The notes beneath the pieces are model-generated. The model ran no database searches. It saw nothing but the letters and a program-made list of their open reading frames with translations, and was not told where the DNA came from. A stretch of 64,000 nucleotides of DNA from Prevotellaceae bacterium UBA2852 (GTDB lineage: Bacteria; Bacteroidota; Bacteroidia; Bacteroidales; Bacteroidaceae): contig DEFM01000015.1 in the NCBI GenBank assembly GCA_002350855.1, positions 39,765 to 103,764 of the forward strand. The letters are read 5' to 3'. Below, piece after piece: positions 6,834 through 14,642 of the stretch. The translations under genes were made by a program, and so were the position numbers. The stretch's first letter is position 1. Each line of letters begins with the position of its first letter.

Positions 6834-7826
6834 ATGAACCATCTTGATTTGATAGAAAAAATCAGAAAACTTGATGTACGGAAAGTAGAGAAGATGAGTT
6901 TTGACAGCATGGCATTATTGACTGATTACTTCAATGAATCGTTGGTCAAGAATGTAATATATGTTGGAAAAACGAATGATGAGCAGCTACGGCTAATACG
7001 TGTAATCAAGGATGATTACAAACTATGGATGAATCAAGAAAATCCTTTGTGGGAAACTCTTGGTCCAGGCTATCCTAAATATATGCAAAAATTATTGTTA
7101 GATATTGAGATAGGAACGGTTCTAAAAGCAGAAGGACCTTTATATCTTATTCCCGCACCTTGTTCTATCCCTGACAATGAAGAAGTGGAAAAGCTCAAAG
7201 CTGATAACGCTAATCTGCTTGCTAAAGTTGAGCAGTTGGAGAAAGAAGTCTCGGAGAATAGGATTACTCAAGAACATTTTAATGCTATATTTGACGGGAC
7301 AGATGGTGAACAACAGAATACTGCTTTGTTGGGTGAAGATGAAAAGCAAAAATACACATCACAAATTAAAAAACTTCAAAAACAATTAGCTGAGGCTAAA
7401 AAGGAGATTGACGAACTACGAGAAGAAAAACAACAGTTGCAGAATAAATTAAATGATATAGATGAATTCATAGATAAGACTGTTGATGAAGAAAAGAATC
7501 TGAACTTACACCAAAAGATAGTTTTCTTTACTACCGTTACAAGTGTAATGCTCGATAAACGATACACACATCTTAGCAATTTTGCCAACTTTATTTCTAT
7601 AATGTGTAATGAAAACAAAAGGGTAATTGGACCTATGTTGAGTAGAATGCAAAAAGCAGATGAAGATAAAAATATGAAGGAGACGCTTCATTTAGCCGCT
7701 CAGAATGTTAGTGATCTTTTAGCTAAGATATTAAAAGATTCAACAAGAAACGACCCTCGTCAAGTTATAAACAAAATTAGAACCAATTTATTAGAGAACT
7801 ATCCATCCCCTGAAGATGATTATTAA
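6834..7826 (+). CDS. Coiled-coil protein of unknown function (330 aa), island gene
   Basis: Family not recognised. Three parts are visible. Residues 1-115 form a mixed alpha/beta region. Residues 118-225 are a long Leu/Glu/Lys/Gln heptad-rich coiled coil, in two blocks around a short break with DGTDGEQQN. Residues 228-330 form a compact helical domain beginning LHQKIVFFTTVTSVMLDKRYTH that resembles C-terminal helical domains of Bacteroidota mobile-element proteins; this last comparison is an impression only. There is no signal peptide or membrane segment. Base composition is clearly more AT-rich than the flanking core genes, consistent with transfer. A strong terminator follows, so it is transcribed apart from the primase-helicase genes. 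Confidence 0.6.
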   Translation: MNHLDLIEKIRKLDVRKVEKMSFDSMALLTDYFNESLVKNVIYVGKTNDEQLRLIRVIKDDYKLWMNQENPLWETLGPGYPKYMQKLLLDIEIGTVLKAEGPLYLIPAPCSIPDNEEVEKLKADNANLLAKVEQLEKEVSENRITQEHFNAIFDGTDGEQQNTALLGEDEKQKYTSQIKKLQKQLAEAKKEIDELREEKQQLQNKLNDIDEFIDKTVDEEKNLNLHQKIVFFTTVTSVMLDKRYTHLSNFANFISIMCNENKRVIGPMLSRMQKADEDKNMKETLHLAAQNVSDLLAKILKDSTRNDPRQVINKIRTNLLENYPSPEDDY

Positions 7827-7863
7827 TTGATATTTTAACATAAATTTAATTTTTGCCATAGAA

Positions 7864-7888
7864 TTTTGCTCGCAAATTGCTAGCAAAA
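7864..7888. repeat. Palindromic site with GCAAATTGC core
   Basis: TTTTGCT (7864-7870) pairs with AGCAAAA (7882-7888). Between them lies GCAAATTGC, a 9-mer that is also part of the 19-bp inverted repeats at 6410 and 11221. It lies in the gap between the two transcription units of the island. Confidence 0.5.
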
Positions 7889-7902
7889 ACATCTTTTCTT
7901 TG

Positions 7903-7939
7903 CAGCGTCATTCAAAAAGAGTGGCGCTGTTTCTTTTTT
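7903..7939 (+). terminator. Intrinsic terminator after the coiled-coil gene
   Basis: An 11-bp stem with two G-U pairs (CAGCGTCATTC, 7903-7913, with 7919-7929), loop AAAAA, then TTTCTTTTTT. Confidence 0.85.
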
Positions 7940-7964
7940 ATGTGTAATTAAAAAAATTAAAGTT

Positions 7965-8462
7965 ATGTCAACAGAAATTTTTCTTTCTCGTCCTAAGTCA
8001 AAGCCGGCAGAGACTTTGAAGGGCAAAATGAACAAATGGGACAACGGCTATGCCGAATTTATCCCAACAGGTACACGTGAATCAAATCGTAAGATGCTCA
8101 AGCAATTAGGCAACAGTAGCTTCTACAAAACGGAAGGTACGAAGGAAAGCTCCTTCAGCCTGCACTTGAATGTGGACGGACGAAGCGAAGACCCTGTTTC
8201 GGAAATGTACGCGCAGTTTAAGCAGCTGACTGCCGACCAGCAGAAGCAGAAACCTCAGCTACAGGAAGAGGCTGATGGTCGTATGCTCCTCGACGACGGC
8301 AGAACTCAGATTTGGCTCGACTTCGCAAAAGGGGAGCTGGACATCCTCACTCGCCTGGAATGCTCTCCACAGATTGAACGTCAGTTGCTTCAGGCGCAAG
8401 CCACTATGAACGTAGCCCTTGGACGTCACCGCCAGGAAATCATTAACTTAACTAAAAATTAA
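7965..8462 (+). CDS. Hypothetical protein (165 aa) upstream of the primase-like gene
   Basis: Not recognised. It is soluble, with a basic N terminus (SRPKSKPAETLKGK), a Gln-rich middle (QQKQKPQLQEE), and a helical C terminus. No signal peptide, metal motif or coiled coil is apparent. It lies 9 nt upstream of the BT4734-like gene and 25 nt past the preceding terminator, so it is probably the first gene of a three-gene unit with the PrimPol-like protein and the DUF3987 ATPase. A role in DNA replication of the element is a guess from position only. Confidence 0.6.
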   Translation: MSTEIFLSRPKSKPAETLKGKMNKWDNGYAEFIPTGTRESNRKMLKQLGNSSFYKTEGTKESSFSLHLNVDGRSEDPVSEMYAQFKQLTADQQKQKPQLQEEADGRMLLDDGRTQIWLDFAKGELDILTRLECSPQIERQLLQAQATMNVALGRHRQEIINLTKN

Positions 8463-8471
8463 TAATGTCTT

Positions 8472-9230
8472 ATGGAACAGATTTATCGTTTTTCACAACA
8501 AGAGAATCAGTTTTTTGGAGAGTGCCTTCCTTGCACTCCTGCAGTGTTTAACCAATATGTAGATGACCCCAAGGTAGCTTGGAAGATTTCCATGCGCAGG
8601 GCTATTGAAAAGGCTATTCGCGATGGTCTCTCTCTCGAGGTCTATGCCGAAACGGAAGAGTTCAAGACGTTCTGCACAAAGCAAGAGTCTAAACGTGGCT
8701 TCAAGAATCTGGCTATAGCAGAGAAGTTGCAACAGTGGACAACCTCGCTTAAGTCGTCGCTGCCTTGCTTTATTTTCGGTGTCAAGGATTTTGCCTTGGT
8801 GCCAAAGACTGACAAGAACGGACAACCCGAACTTGACCGCAATGGTCAGCCGAAGTACTACCGCCGTCGTAAGTTGGAGAGTATTGAGTCGTTGTCCGGT
8901 CTGTTCATGTTTGATGGCGACAAACTGCCCTGCGACCCACGTGAAATCCATGAACGTGCTATGGCTCCAGGATTCCCTTGGCAGGTGGCTCTGAGCCACA
9001 AGACTTCATCGGATTTAGGCATCAGGCTGGTTTGCGAGGCAAGACCGGAAGTTGGCAACATTGCCGACAACCAAATTTGCCTGGCTCGTGACCTCGGCAT
9101 TCTCGACATGATTGGACTCACTGGCAAACCAGTCTGCGACGACAGTTGCATCGACGCAACTAGAATCTCATACGTGCCTTGCCGTGAGGATATTTACTAT
9201 ATTGACGATAATAAATTGTTTAACTTTTAA
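8472..9230 (+). CDS. BT4734/BF3469-like protein, PrimPol-type (AEP-like) domain
   Basis: Resembles the N-terminal domain (BT4734-like) that precedes VirE/DUF3987 helicases in Bacteroidales. Three motifs fit an archaeo-eukaryotic primase core: hhhDhD as FMFDGD (Asp148, Asp150), an SxH-like SHK with a downstream Gly (residues 175-183), and a late D-x-x-R as IDATRISYVP (Asp228, Arg231) followed by YYID. A primer-synthesis role is an inference from these motifs. The linker at 113-128 carries a doubled NGQP unit. The stop is 12 nt before the DUF3987 start; together they equal the two halves of fused VirE_N-DUF3987 proteins. Confidence 0.7.
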   Translation: MEQIYRFSQQENQFFGECLPCTPAVFNQYVDDPKVAWKISMRRAIEKAIRDGLSLEVYAETEEFKTFCTKQESKRGFKNLAIAEKLQQWTTSLKSSLPCFIFGVKDFALVPKTDKNGQPELDRNGQPKYYRRRKLESIESLSGLFMFDGDKLPCDPREIHERAMAPGFPWQVALSHKTSSDLGIRLVCEARPEVGNIADNQICLARDLGILDMIGLTGKPVCDDSCIDATRISYVPCREDIYYIDDNKLFNF

Positions 9231-9242
9231 TCAGATAAAACT

Positions 9243-11219
9243 ATGAAAAATATGTTTTATACTTGCGACTTCGATGAGAAGTTCCGTGCTGAGTATCAAA
9301 AAGGAAATACTCAGCCAACAAATCCAGAGAACAGATTTCCCGGTAATGAAACCGCCAAGGAATTGGCTAAGGCGATTGAACCACTGTCAGCAACTTTGCA
9401 GAAGCAGAAGGTAAGCGCCGACCTACGTGCCACGAAGCTGCAACTGTTCGGGTATGATATCATTGACTTCATTAACACACTTTATCCCAACGGCGTACCC
9501 GAAGGCTCTCGTCACAGAAGTGCTCTGAAGCTGGCAACCGATTTGATGATTCTGCTCGATGGTGATGAACCTCTCGTCAATGCTGTGCTTCTAAGTCTGC
9601 CATGGGTGCAGGATATTATCAAGGAGCGCGGTGAAAAGGAAATAGACGACATCATAGACACAGCCAAAAAGCGACTTAAGAAGAAGGAGAGCGAATACAC
9701 AGACCCTCGCCCTTCTCGCGAAATGGTGAAAGCCATAGAGGTTTTGGTCAAGCGCCAGTACTCTCAATTGGTAACTGAGGCACGTGCCAAGCAGGTAGAA
9801 GGTGTGTATGTCAACGGACGTGACGATATAGTTGCTGTGCTTGAACGCATGGGGCGCAAGATTGAGAAACTCTTCAAGTACTATCCTATGTTGAAACTGA
9901 TGTGTCATGGTCTGCAACGCAAGCACTATATTGCCGCACTATTCGTGGGAGGAGCATTCTGCATGAATCTGATGACCAGAATGTGGTATGCGTTTTGGTC
10001 TGCTCCAGGCAAAAAATGCCGCATGAACCACATCCTCGAACTCATAGGACGTCAAGGCTCAGGAAAGAGGTTCGCCGTCACTCTCTATGAGATACTGATG
10101 GAACCAATAAAGATGTCAGACAAGGCTCAGATAGAGGCTCTCAACAACTGGAAGGCAGAACGTTCTCAAAACAACGGTGCCGCCAAGAACAAGACTCCCG
10201 AGCCTAAGGGTGTCTATCGTGCTTTACCTGCAGAAGCATCTGCAGCGGCTGTACGTGATGCAGAAGTCAATGCCAAGGAATACCTAGACGGAGAGGAGTG
10301 GTTCTTGCATATCAGTCAGTTCGACAGTGAGTTGCAAAACACACTCAGCCAGTTGCAGAAGAGTTATTTCTCAGCTCTCTATACACTATGGCTGAAGGGA
10401 TTCCACAACGAGCCTCACGGAGCTTTGCTGAAGTCTGCTTCAAGTATTGTGGGTGAGTGGCCGGTGCACTACAATGTGGTTTACACGGGCACGCAACACG
10501 CTTTGGATAAGCAGGTTAACATTGGAAACTATGCCACAGGTCTGAACGGGCGCATCACTGCCGTGCCTATGGGAAGTAGTGATTTCTCCATGATGGAGAA
10601 CCATGAGTACACAGACGTTGACCGTCAGCGTGACCAGGAACTAAAAGAATGGGCATACAAGCTTGATTCAACAAAAGGAGAGATTCCTTGCCGCGACATC
10701 AGCAACGCTCTGCATGACTGGACCTCTCGCCGTATGGATGACGCAAGGGAAAACCAGTCATTTGCCGATGAAGACCTACTTAAACGTCCATGCTGGCATG
10801 CTATTAACTATGCTCTCCCATATATTGTAAGCCGCCATTGGGATAAGATGGTTGAGGATGCAGACGGACGCTGGAAATGTGGTGTCGGTTTTCAGACAGA
10901 TAAAATTGACAAAGAATTAGCTCTGCTCATTTGCAATGCTCAATACACTTTCCAGCAGTATTTCTTCGGATCGATAGCCGAAAAGCATTATGATGACACC
11001 GCAGCAAATGCGATATCAAAAACTCGTCATCAGCCCCGCACGCTCGATGCTTATCGCAAATTGCCAGAGTTTTTCACCAGCAAGGACGTAGATTTGTGTT
11101 ATCGCTATGATGGGGTAACCGGTAGCATCAACAGCCGCCTCAAACGTCTCTGCGATGATGGTCTTGCACAAAGAATCCGAACAGGAGAACACAAAGGCCA
11201 ATACCGCAAACTTGCCTAA
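9243..11219 (+). CDS. DUF3987-type helicase-like ATPase
   Basis: 658-residue protein of the DUF3987 type, the usual partner of BT4734-like primase domains in integrated elements. Residues 1-210 are a helical N-terminal region; the P-loop is LIGRQGSGKRFA at 268-279, with Arg where helicases usually have Ser or Thr after the Lys. A Walker-B-like segment WFLHISQFDSEL and a sensor-like YTGTQHAL follow. The last 60 or so residues form a winged-helix-like end (GSINSRLKRLCDDGLAQRI) that may bind DNA. The TAA stop directly abuts the right 19-bp repeat arm. The Arg after the P-loop Lys leaves ATPase activity open to question. Confidence 0.75.
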   Translation: MKNMFYTCDFDEKFRAEYQKGNTQPTNPENRFPGNETAKELAKAIEPLSATLQKQKVSADLRATKLQLFGYDIIDFINTLYPNGVPEGSRHRSALKLATDLMILLDGDEPLVNAVLLSLPWVQDIIKERGEKEIDDIIDTAKKRLKKKESEYTDPRPSREMVKAIEVLVKRQYSQLVTEARAKQVEGVYVNGRDDIVAVLERMGRKIEKLFKYYPMLKLMCHGLQRKHYIAALFVGGAFCMNLMTRMWYAFWSAPGKKCRMNHILELIGRQGSGKRFAVTLYEILMEPIKMSDKAQIEALNNWKAERSQNNGAAKNKTPEPKGVYRALPAEASAAAVRDAEVNAKEYLDGEEWFLHISQFDSELQNTLSQLQKSYFSALYTLWLKGFHNEPHGALLKSASSIVGEWPVHYNVVYTGTQHALDKQVNIGNYATGLNGRITAVPMGSSDFSMMENHEYTDVDRQRDQELKEWAYKLDSTKGEIPCRDISNALHDWTSRRMDDARENQSFADEDLLKRPCWHAINYALPYIVSRHWDKMVEDADGRWKCGVGFQTDKIDKELALLICNAQYTFQQYFFGSIAEKHYDDTAANAISKTRHQPRTLDAYRKLPEFFTSKDVDLCYRYDGVTGSINSRLKRLCDDGLAQRIRTGEHKGQYRKLA

Positions 11220-11220
11220 A

Positions 11221-11239
11221 TTGCAAAGTTGCAAATTGC
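11221..11239. repeat. 19-bp terminal inverted repeat, right arm
   Basis: TTGCAAAGTTGCAAATTGC, the exact reverse complement of 6410-6428, starting 1 bp after the DUF3987 stop codon. The extended match to 6261-6284 continues for five more bases (ATTGA). Confidence 0.75.
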
Positions 11240-11291
11240 ATTGACTATTTTGGCTGTTTGTTTTTTGAAGTTGTGCTTAATTACACATAAT

Positions 11292-11330
11292 CAAAGGGAC
11301 CTGCCCATGTGGACAGATCCCTTTGCTTTT
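11292..11330 (+). terminator. Intrinsic terminator closing the island
   Basis: CAAAGGGA (11292-11299) pairs with TCCCTTTG (11318-11325); an inner CTG/CAG extends the stem, and CTTTTTAC follows. The remaining gap to 11562 (about 230 bp) has no supported gene, only the promoter at 11499. Confidence 0.8.
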
Positions 11331-11498
11331 TACATTTTAGATAAGTGAAAAGGATGAAAAGCCAACGAAAGAGTGTGTTGTTATAGCCACCGTGATTATG
11401 GCGTGAGCCTTACAAGACATGAGGCGGAATAGCAGCAAAGTCGCCGGGCGTTTTTATAGTTTCTTAAGGATTGTGTACTCGTTTTCAGGGAAAATGCG

Positions 11499-11506
11499 TA
11501 ACTTTG
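11499..11506 (+). promoter_or_regulatory. -7 element of the beta-barrel gene
   Basis: TAACTTTG fits TAnnTTTG and predicts a leader of about 50 nt before the ATG at 11563. No good TTTG at -33. Confidence 0.6.
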
Positions 11507-11562
11507 CACCGGATTTAGAAACGAACGATTTTTTCTTTTTATTTTTCTTTTAATCAAAACGT

Positions 11563-12099
11563 ATGAAAAAGTTTTTTATCGCAATGTGTGTGGCTCTCTT
11601 CACCATTAGCGCACAGGCTCAGAAAAGAGGTGAGTTCGCAGTAGGATTACAAACAAACGAGACTTTCTCTAAAGTGGAATTTTTGAATGTAAAAGAAAAC
11701 TCCAACAAGTGGGGAATCGGTGCTTTCGGTCAGTACAGCATCACTAACCACTGGCGTCTGGAAGCTGACCTGACCTTCCACCCAATGAAGGATCATATGT
11801 CTGACTTCCTCGCAGCTCTGGAAATGCAGTATGTGTTCCATGTTTCTGACAAATTCAAGATTTATCCTTCTCTCGGCTATGCTCTGTCATTCGTGCACAG
11901 TGAGACATACACCGAAAAAGACGACAACGGTTCCATAACTTTTGAGGGCGACAACGACACAGACGGTGGTATTCAGCTCGGACTTGGTTTCCAGTACAAC
12001 CTCAAGAACGACTGGTTCATCAAGGCTGACTACAAGTTCCAGCCTGGTATCTTCGGTGATGCTCACTGCATCATGTTCGGCGTAGGCTACAAGCTCTAA
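11563..12099 (+). CDS. Small outer-membrane beta-barrel protein
   Basis: 178 residues with a clear signal peptide (MKKFFIAMCVALFTISAQAQ). It then shows alternating polar/hydrophobic strands, among them RGEFAVGLQTNE, WRLEADLTFHP, FKIYPSLGYALSF, GIQLGLGFQYN and WFIKADYKFQPG. The chain ends in FGVGYKL, a C-terminal strand with aromatic and hydrophobic positions as in OmpW/OMP_b-brl porins. This indicates an eight-stranded barrel. Cargo or ligand is unknown. It is a single-gene unit with its own promoter and a terminator shared with the convergent DUF2461 gene. Confidence 0.85.
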   Translation: MKKFFIAMCVALFTISAQAQKRGEFAVGLQTNETFSKVEFLNVKENSNKWGIGAFGQYSITNHWRLEADLTFHPMKDHMSDFLAALEMQYVFHVSDKFKIYPSLGYALSFVHSETYTEKDDNGSITFEGDNDTDGGIQLGLGFQYNLKNDWFIKADYKFQPGIFGDAHCIMFGVGYKL

Positions 12100-12125
12100 G
12101 CTTATACATTACATCGCATAAACAC

Positions 12126-12163
12126 AACAACGGCTTCTTGTACTTTTGCAGGAAGCCGTTGTT
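12126..12163. terminator. Terminator between convergent genes
   Basis: A 12-bp perfect stem, AACAACGGCTTC (12126-12137) with 12152-12163, extended inward by three pairs. Confidence 0.75.
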
Positions 12164-12168
12164 TAGTA

Positions 12169-12855
12169 TTATAGATCTTCTTCGCGGACGTAGTCGACGG
12201 CACGGTTGATGTAGTCGAGGAATGGTTTGGTGGGCTGGAACATTGCCGCTACACGCTCAGCGAGATTGTCGCCAAGGATGAACTTGTCGTCAACGGTGGT
12301 GACAAGGCAGTAGACCTTGAATTTGAGATAATCTGCCCAGGGGCTGTCTGTGGGAAAGCCCTTTGGTACTTTACGCAAGGCATTGTCGCTGTCGAGCTTA
12401 TAGACCGGTGAGCAGTTCTGGACTATCTGGTGAAAGTCGCCGTCTCCATTCACTATGTCTTCACGGATAATCTTGAGTACCTTAGGGTCGCAGATGTAAT
12501 CGCCTGATGCCAGCATGTGGGTGAAAGGATAGCCGTCACCTCGTCCTGTACCTATGTGGAAATAGTAGCCGCTATAGGGTGATTTCTTCCCTTCTCGGCA
12601 GATGTAGCAGCCGAAGTGTGTCTTGTAGGGAGATTTGTCCTTGCTGAAGCGGACATCGCGATAGATGCGGTAGGTGCAGTCCTTGACGGTGAGTCCGCGA
12701 ACTGTGGGGTCGTACTCGCCAATACGGGCAATGAGCTGCTCGGTGAATTCGTGAAAACGTGTCTGCGCTTGCTGGTACTCGTCCTTGTGTGCCATGAACC
12801 AGTCACGATTGTTGTTGGCTTCAAGCTGACGTAGAAAATGTAGTATTTGTTTCAT
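12169..12855 (-). CDS. DUF2461 domain protein
   Basis: 228 residues covering the whole DUF2461 (TIGR02453) family. Typical features are the start ILHFLRQLEANNNRDWFMAHKDEY, the conserved RIYRDVRFSKDKSPYKTHFG, and GYYFHIG with a downstream GGDG-like turn. The biochemical role of the family is not known. No signal peptide, so cytoplasmic. It is transcribed divergently from the oxidoreductase at 12969, and its 5' UTR contains a run of TTTAACG repeats. Confidence 0.85.
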   Translation of the reverse strand: MKQILHFLRQLEANNNRDWFMAHKDEYQQAQTRFHEFTEQLIARIGEYDPTVRGLTVKDCTYRIYRDVRFSKDKSPYKTHFGCYICREGKKSPYSGYYFHIGTGRGDGYPFTHMLASGDYICDPKVLKIIREDIVNGDGDFHQIVQNCSPVYKLDSDNALRKVPKGFPTDSPWADYLKFKVYCLVTTVDDKFILGDNLAERVAAMFQPTKPFLDYINRAVDYVREEDL

Positions 12856-12866
12856 ATTGAGAAATA

Positions 12867-12901
12867 TAACGGTTAATGTTTAACGGTTAACGTTTAACGT
12901 T
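12867..12901. repeat. TTTAACGGTTAACG repeats in the DUF2461 leader
   Basis: Three overlapping units (TAACGGTTAATGTT, TAACGGTTAACGTT, TAACGTT) with embedded palindromes GTTAAC and AACGTT. It lies between the DUF2461 start and its promoter. Confidence 0.65.
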
Positions 12902-12906
12902 GTTTG

Positions 12907-12914
12907 CAAAAATA
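12907..12914 (-). promoter_or_regulatory. -7 element of the DUF2461 gene
   Basis: Minus-strand TATTTTTG fits TAnnTTTG and is 52 bp upstream of the start codon. The -33 element is not convincing. Confidence 0.45.
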
Positions 12915-12956
12915 CAAAGAATGTTTGTTATGAGTAGTGTTTTGAAGAAAAAAGTG

Positions 12957-12964
12957 TAACTTTG
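12957..12964 (+). promoter_or_regulatory. -7 element for an apparently leaderless transcript
   Basis: TAACTTTG ends only 4 nt before the ATG at 12969. With a start site about 4-7 nt past the motif, the mRNA would begin at or within the start codon. Confidence 0.6.
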
Positions 12965-12968
12965 CACT

Positions 12969-14543
12969 ATGATTAAAGAAATGCAACTGAGAATTCTGCC
13001 CCGAATTGCAGCTGACGAACGTTCGTTGAAGGACTATCTGAGCAAGGAGAAGGGTGTAGACACCTCCCACGTGAAGGCTGTGAGGGTGCTGAAACGAAGC
13101 ATTGATGCCCGACAGCGTACTGTGATGGTGAACCTTACTGTGAGGTTGTATGTGGATGAGATGCCCGACGACGAGGGTTTCAAGCGCGTGGAATATGGAA
13201 ACGTGGAAGGAAAGCCTGAGGTAATCGTGGTTGGTGCCGGTCCTGGCGGACTGTTTGCAGCCTTGCGATTGATAGAACTGGGTATGCGCCCGATTGTGGT
13301 GGAGAGGGGAAAGAATGTGCATGATCGCAGAAAGGATATTGCTGTTATCTCGCGTGAACACGTGGTTGACCCTGAGTCGAACTATTCATTCGGCGAGGGT
13401 GGTGCAGGTGCGTTCAGCGACGGCAAGCTTTATACGAGAAGCAAGAAGAGGGGCAATGTGGATAAGATTCTGAATGTTCTGTGCCAGCACGGTGCTTCGA
13501 CTTCGATTCTCTCCGATGCTCATCCTCACATAGGCACGGACAAACTGCCGAAGGTGATTGAGGCTATTCGTAACACAATTATCAAGTGTGGCGGAGAGGT
13601 GCATTTTCAAACGAAAATGACTTCATTGATTGTTGATAATAATGAAGTTAAAGGAATTAGAGCAATCTCAACTTCAACTGTAGGCTCAAATGAAAGGGAA
13701 TGGCTGGGACCTGTAATCCTGGCTACAGGACATTCCGCTCGCGATGTGTATCGCTACCTCTCTGCAAGCGGCATAGAGATTGAACCTAAGGGTATTGCGG
13801 TTGGTGTAAGACTGGAGCATCCTGCCGAACTGATTGACCAGATTCAGTATCACAATAAAGAGGGTAAGGGAAAGTACCTGCCCACGGCTGAATATAGCTT
13901 CGTGACTCAGGTGGAGGGCAGAGGAGTGTACAGCTTCTGTATGTGCCCTGGAGGAACAGTGGTTCCTGCTGCCAGCGGTCCTGAGCAGGTTGTAGTGAAC
14001 GGTATGTCGGCTTCGCTGCGCAACTCTCCCTGGAGCAACAGCGGAATGGTAGTGGAAACGAGGGAAGCTCCGGCTGAATTCTACCATGATCACGACGGAC
14101 TGGAGATGATGCGTTTCCAGGAGCATCTTGAACGTATGGCTTGGCAGGAGGGCGGGCGCCGTCAGAGTGCACCGGCTCAGCGAATGGCTGACTTCGTGAA
14201 TCGCCGTCTCTCGCAGTCGCTTCCCAAGTCTTCTTACACTCCAGGGCTGGTGTCGAGTCCTCTGCATATGTGGATGCCCGAATTTATAGTGAGCCGTTTG
14301 CAGGAGGGTTTCAAGGCCTTCGGACGCTCATCTCACGGATTTCTGACGAACGAAGCAACGATGATAGGTGTGGAGACTCGTACAAGTGCACCGGTTCGTA
14401 TTCTTCGTGACAACGAATCGCTGCAGCATGTACGTCTGAAAGGATTATATCCCTGTGGCGAGGGTGCTGGCTATGCTGGAGGAATTGTCTCTGCTGCCAT
14501 TGATGGAGAAAGATGTGCAGAAATGTTGAAAGGCTCCCTCTAA
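12969..14543 (+). CDS. FAD-dependent oxidoreductase (COG2509 type)
   Basis: 524-residue cytoplasmic flavoprotein. Residues 1-70 form the small N-terminal domain typical of COG2509 proteins. The dinucleotide-binding motif VIVVGAGPGGLFAALRL follows at about residue 76 and ends in the ribose-binding Glu of VVERGK. Further on are GEGGAGAFSDGKLYTR, ILATGHSARDVY, and the C-terminal flavin loop GLYPCGEGAGYAGGIVSAAIDGERCA. The substrate is unknown for the family. A -7 element ends 4 nt before the ATG, so the message is probably leaderless. The last codons and the stop (CTCTAA) lie in a REP-like copy, which suggests the repeat insertion fixed the present C terminus. Confidence 0.88.
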   Translation: MIKEMQLRILPRIAADERSLKDYLSKEKGVDTSHVKAVRVLKRSIDARQRTVMVNLTVRLYVDEMPDDEGFKRVEYGNVEGKPEVIVVGAGPGGLFAALRLIELGMRPIVVERGKNVHDRRKDIAVISREHVVDPESNYSFGEGGAGAFSDGKLYTRSKKRGNVDKILNVLCQHGASTSILSDAHPHIGTDKLPKVIEAIRNTIIKCGGEVHFQTKMTSLIVDNNEVKGIRAISTSTVGSNEREWLGPVILATGHSARDVYRYLSASGIEIEPKGIAVGVRLEHPAELIDQIQYHNKEGKGKYLPTAEYSFVTQVEGRGVYSFCMCPGGTVVPAASGPEQVVVNGMSASLRNSPWSNSGMVVETREAPAEFYHDHDGLEMMRFQEHLERMAWQEGGRRQSAPAQRMADFVNRRLSQSLPKSSYTPGLVSSPLHMWMPEFIVSRLQEGFKAFGRSSHGFLTNEATMIGVETRTSAPVRILRDNESLQHVRLKGLYPCGEGAGYAGGIVSAAIDGERCAEMLKGSL

Positions 14544-14638
14544 CTCCCCCAAAGGAGGAGGAATCAGAAGGGTAGTGTGTTCTGCGGTTCTACCGCAGAA
14601 AAGAACTTAAGAACTTAAGAACTTAAAAACTCAAGACA
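14531..14638. repeat. Repeat cluster: REP-like copy 6, TTCTGCGGT palindrome, CTTAAGAA units
   Basis: Three families lie side by side. 14531-14573 is a partial GC-rich REP copy that overlaps the preceding stop codon. 14580-14600 is a palindrome, TTCTGCGGT-TCT-ACCGCAGAA. 14601-14637 holds tandem AAGAACTT / AAAACTCAAG units like those at 23753 and 55931. They fill the gap to the MORN gene. Confidence 0.75.
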
Positions 14639-14642
14639 AGAT

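Noticed and set aside
6410..11239. Calling the island a complete transposon or prophage
   Set aside because: No integrase, structural phage gene, target-site duplication or active transposase could be found; only the inverted repeat and gene content support mobility.
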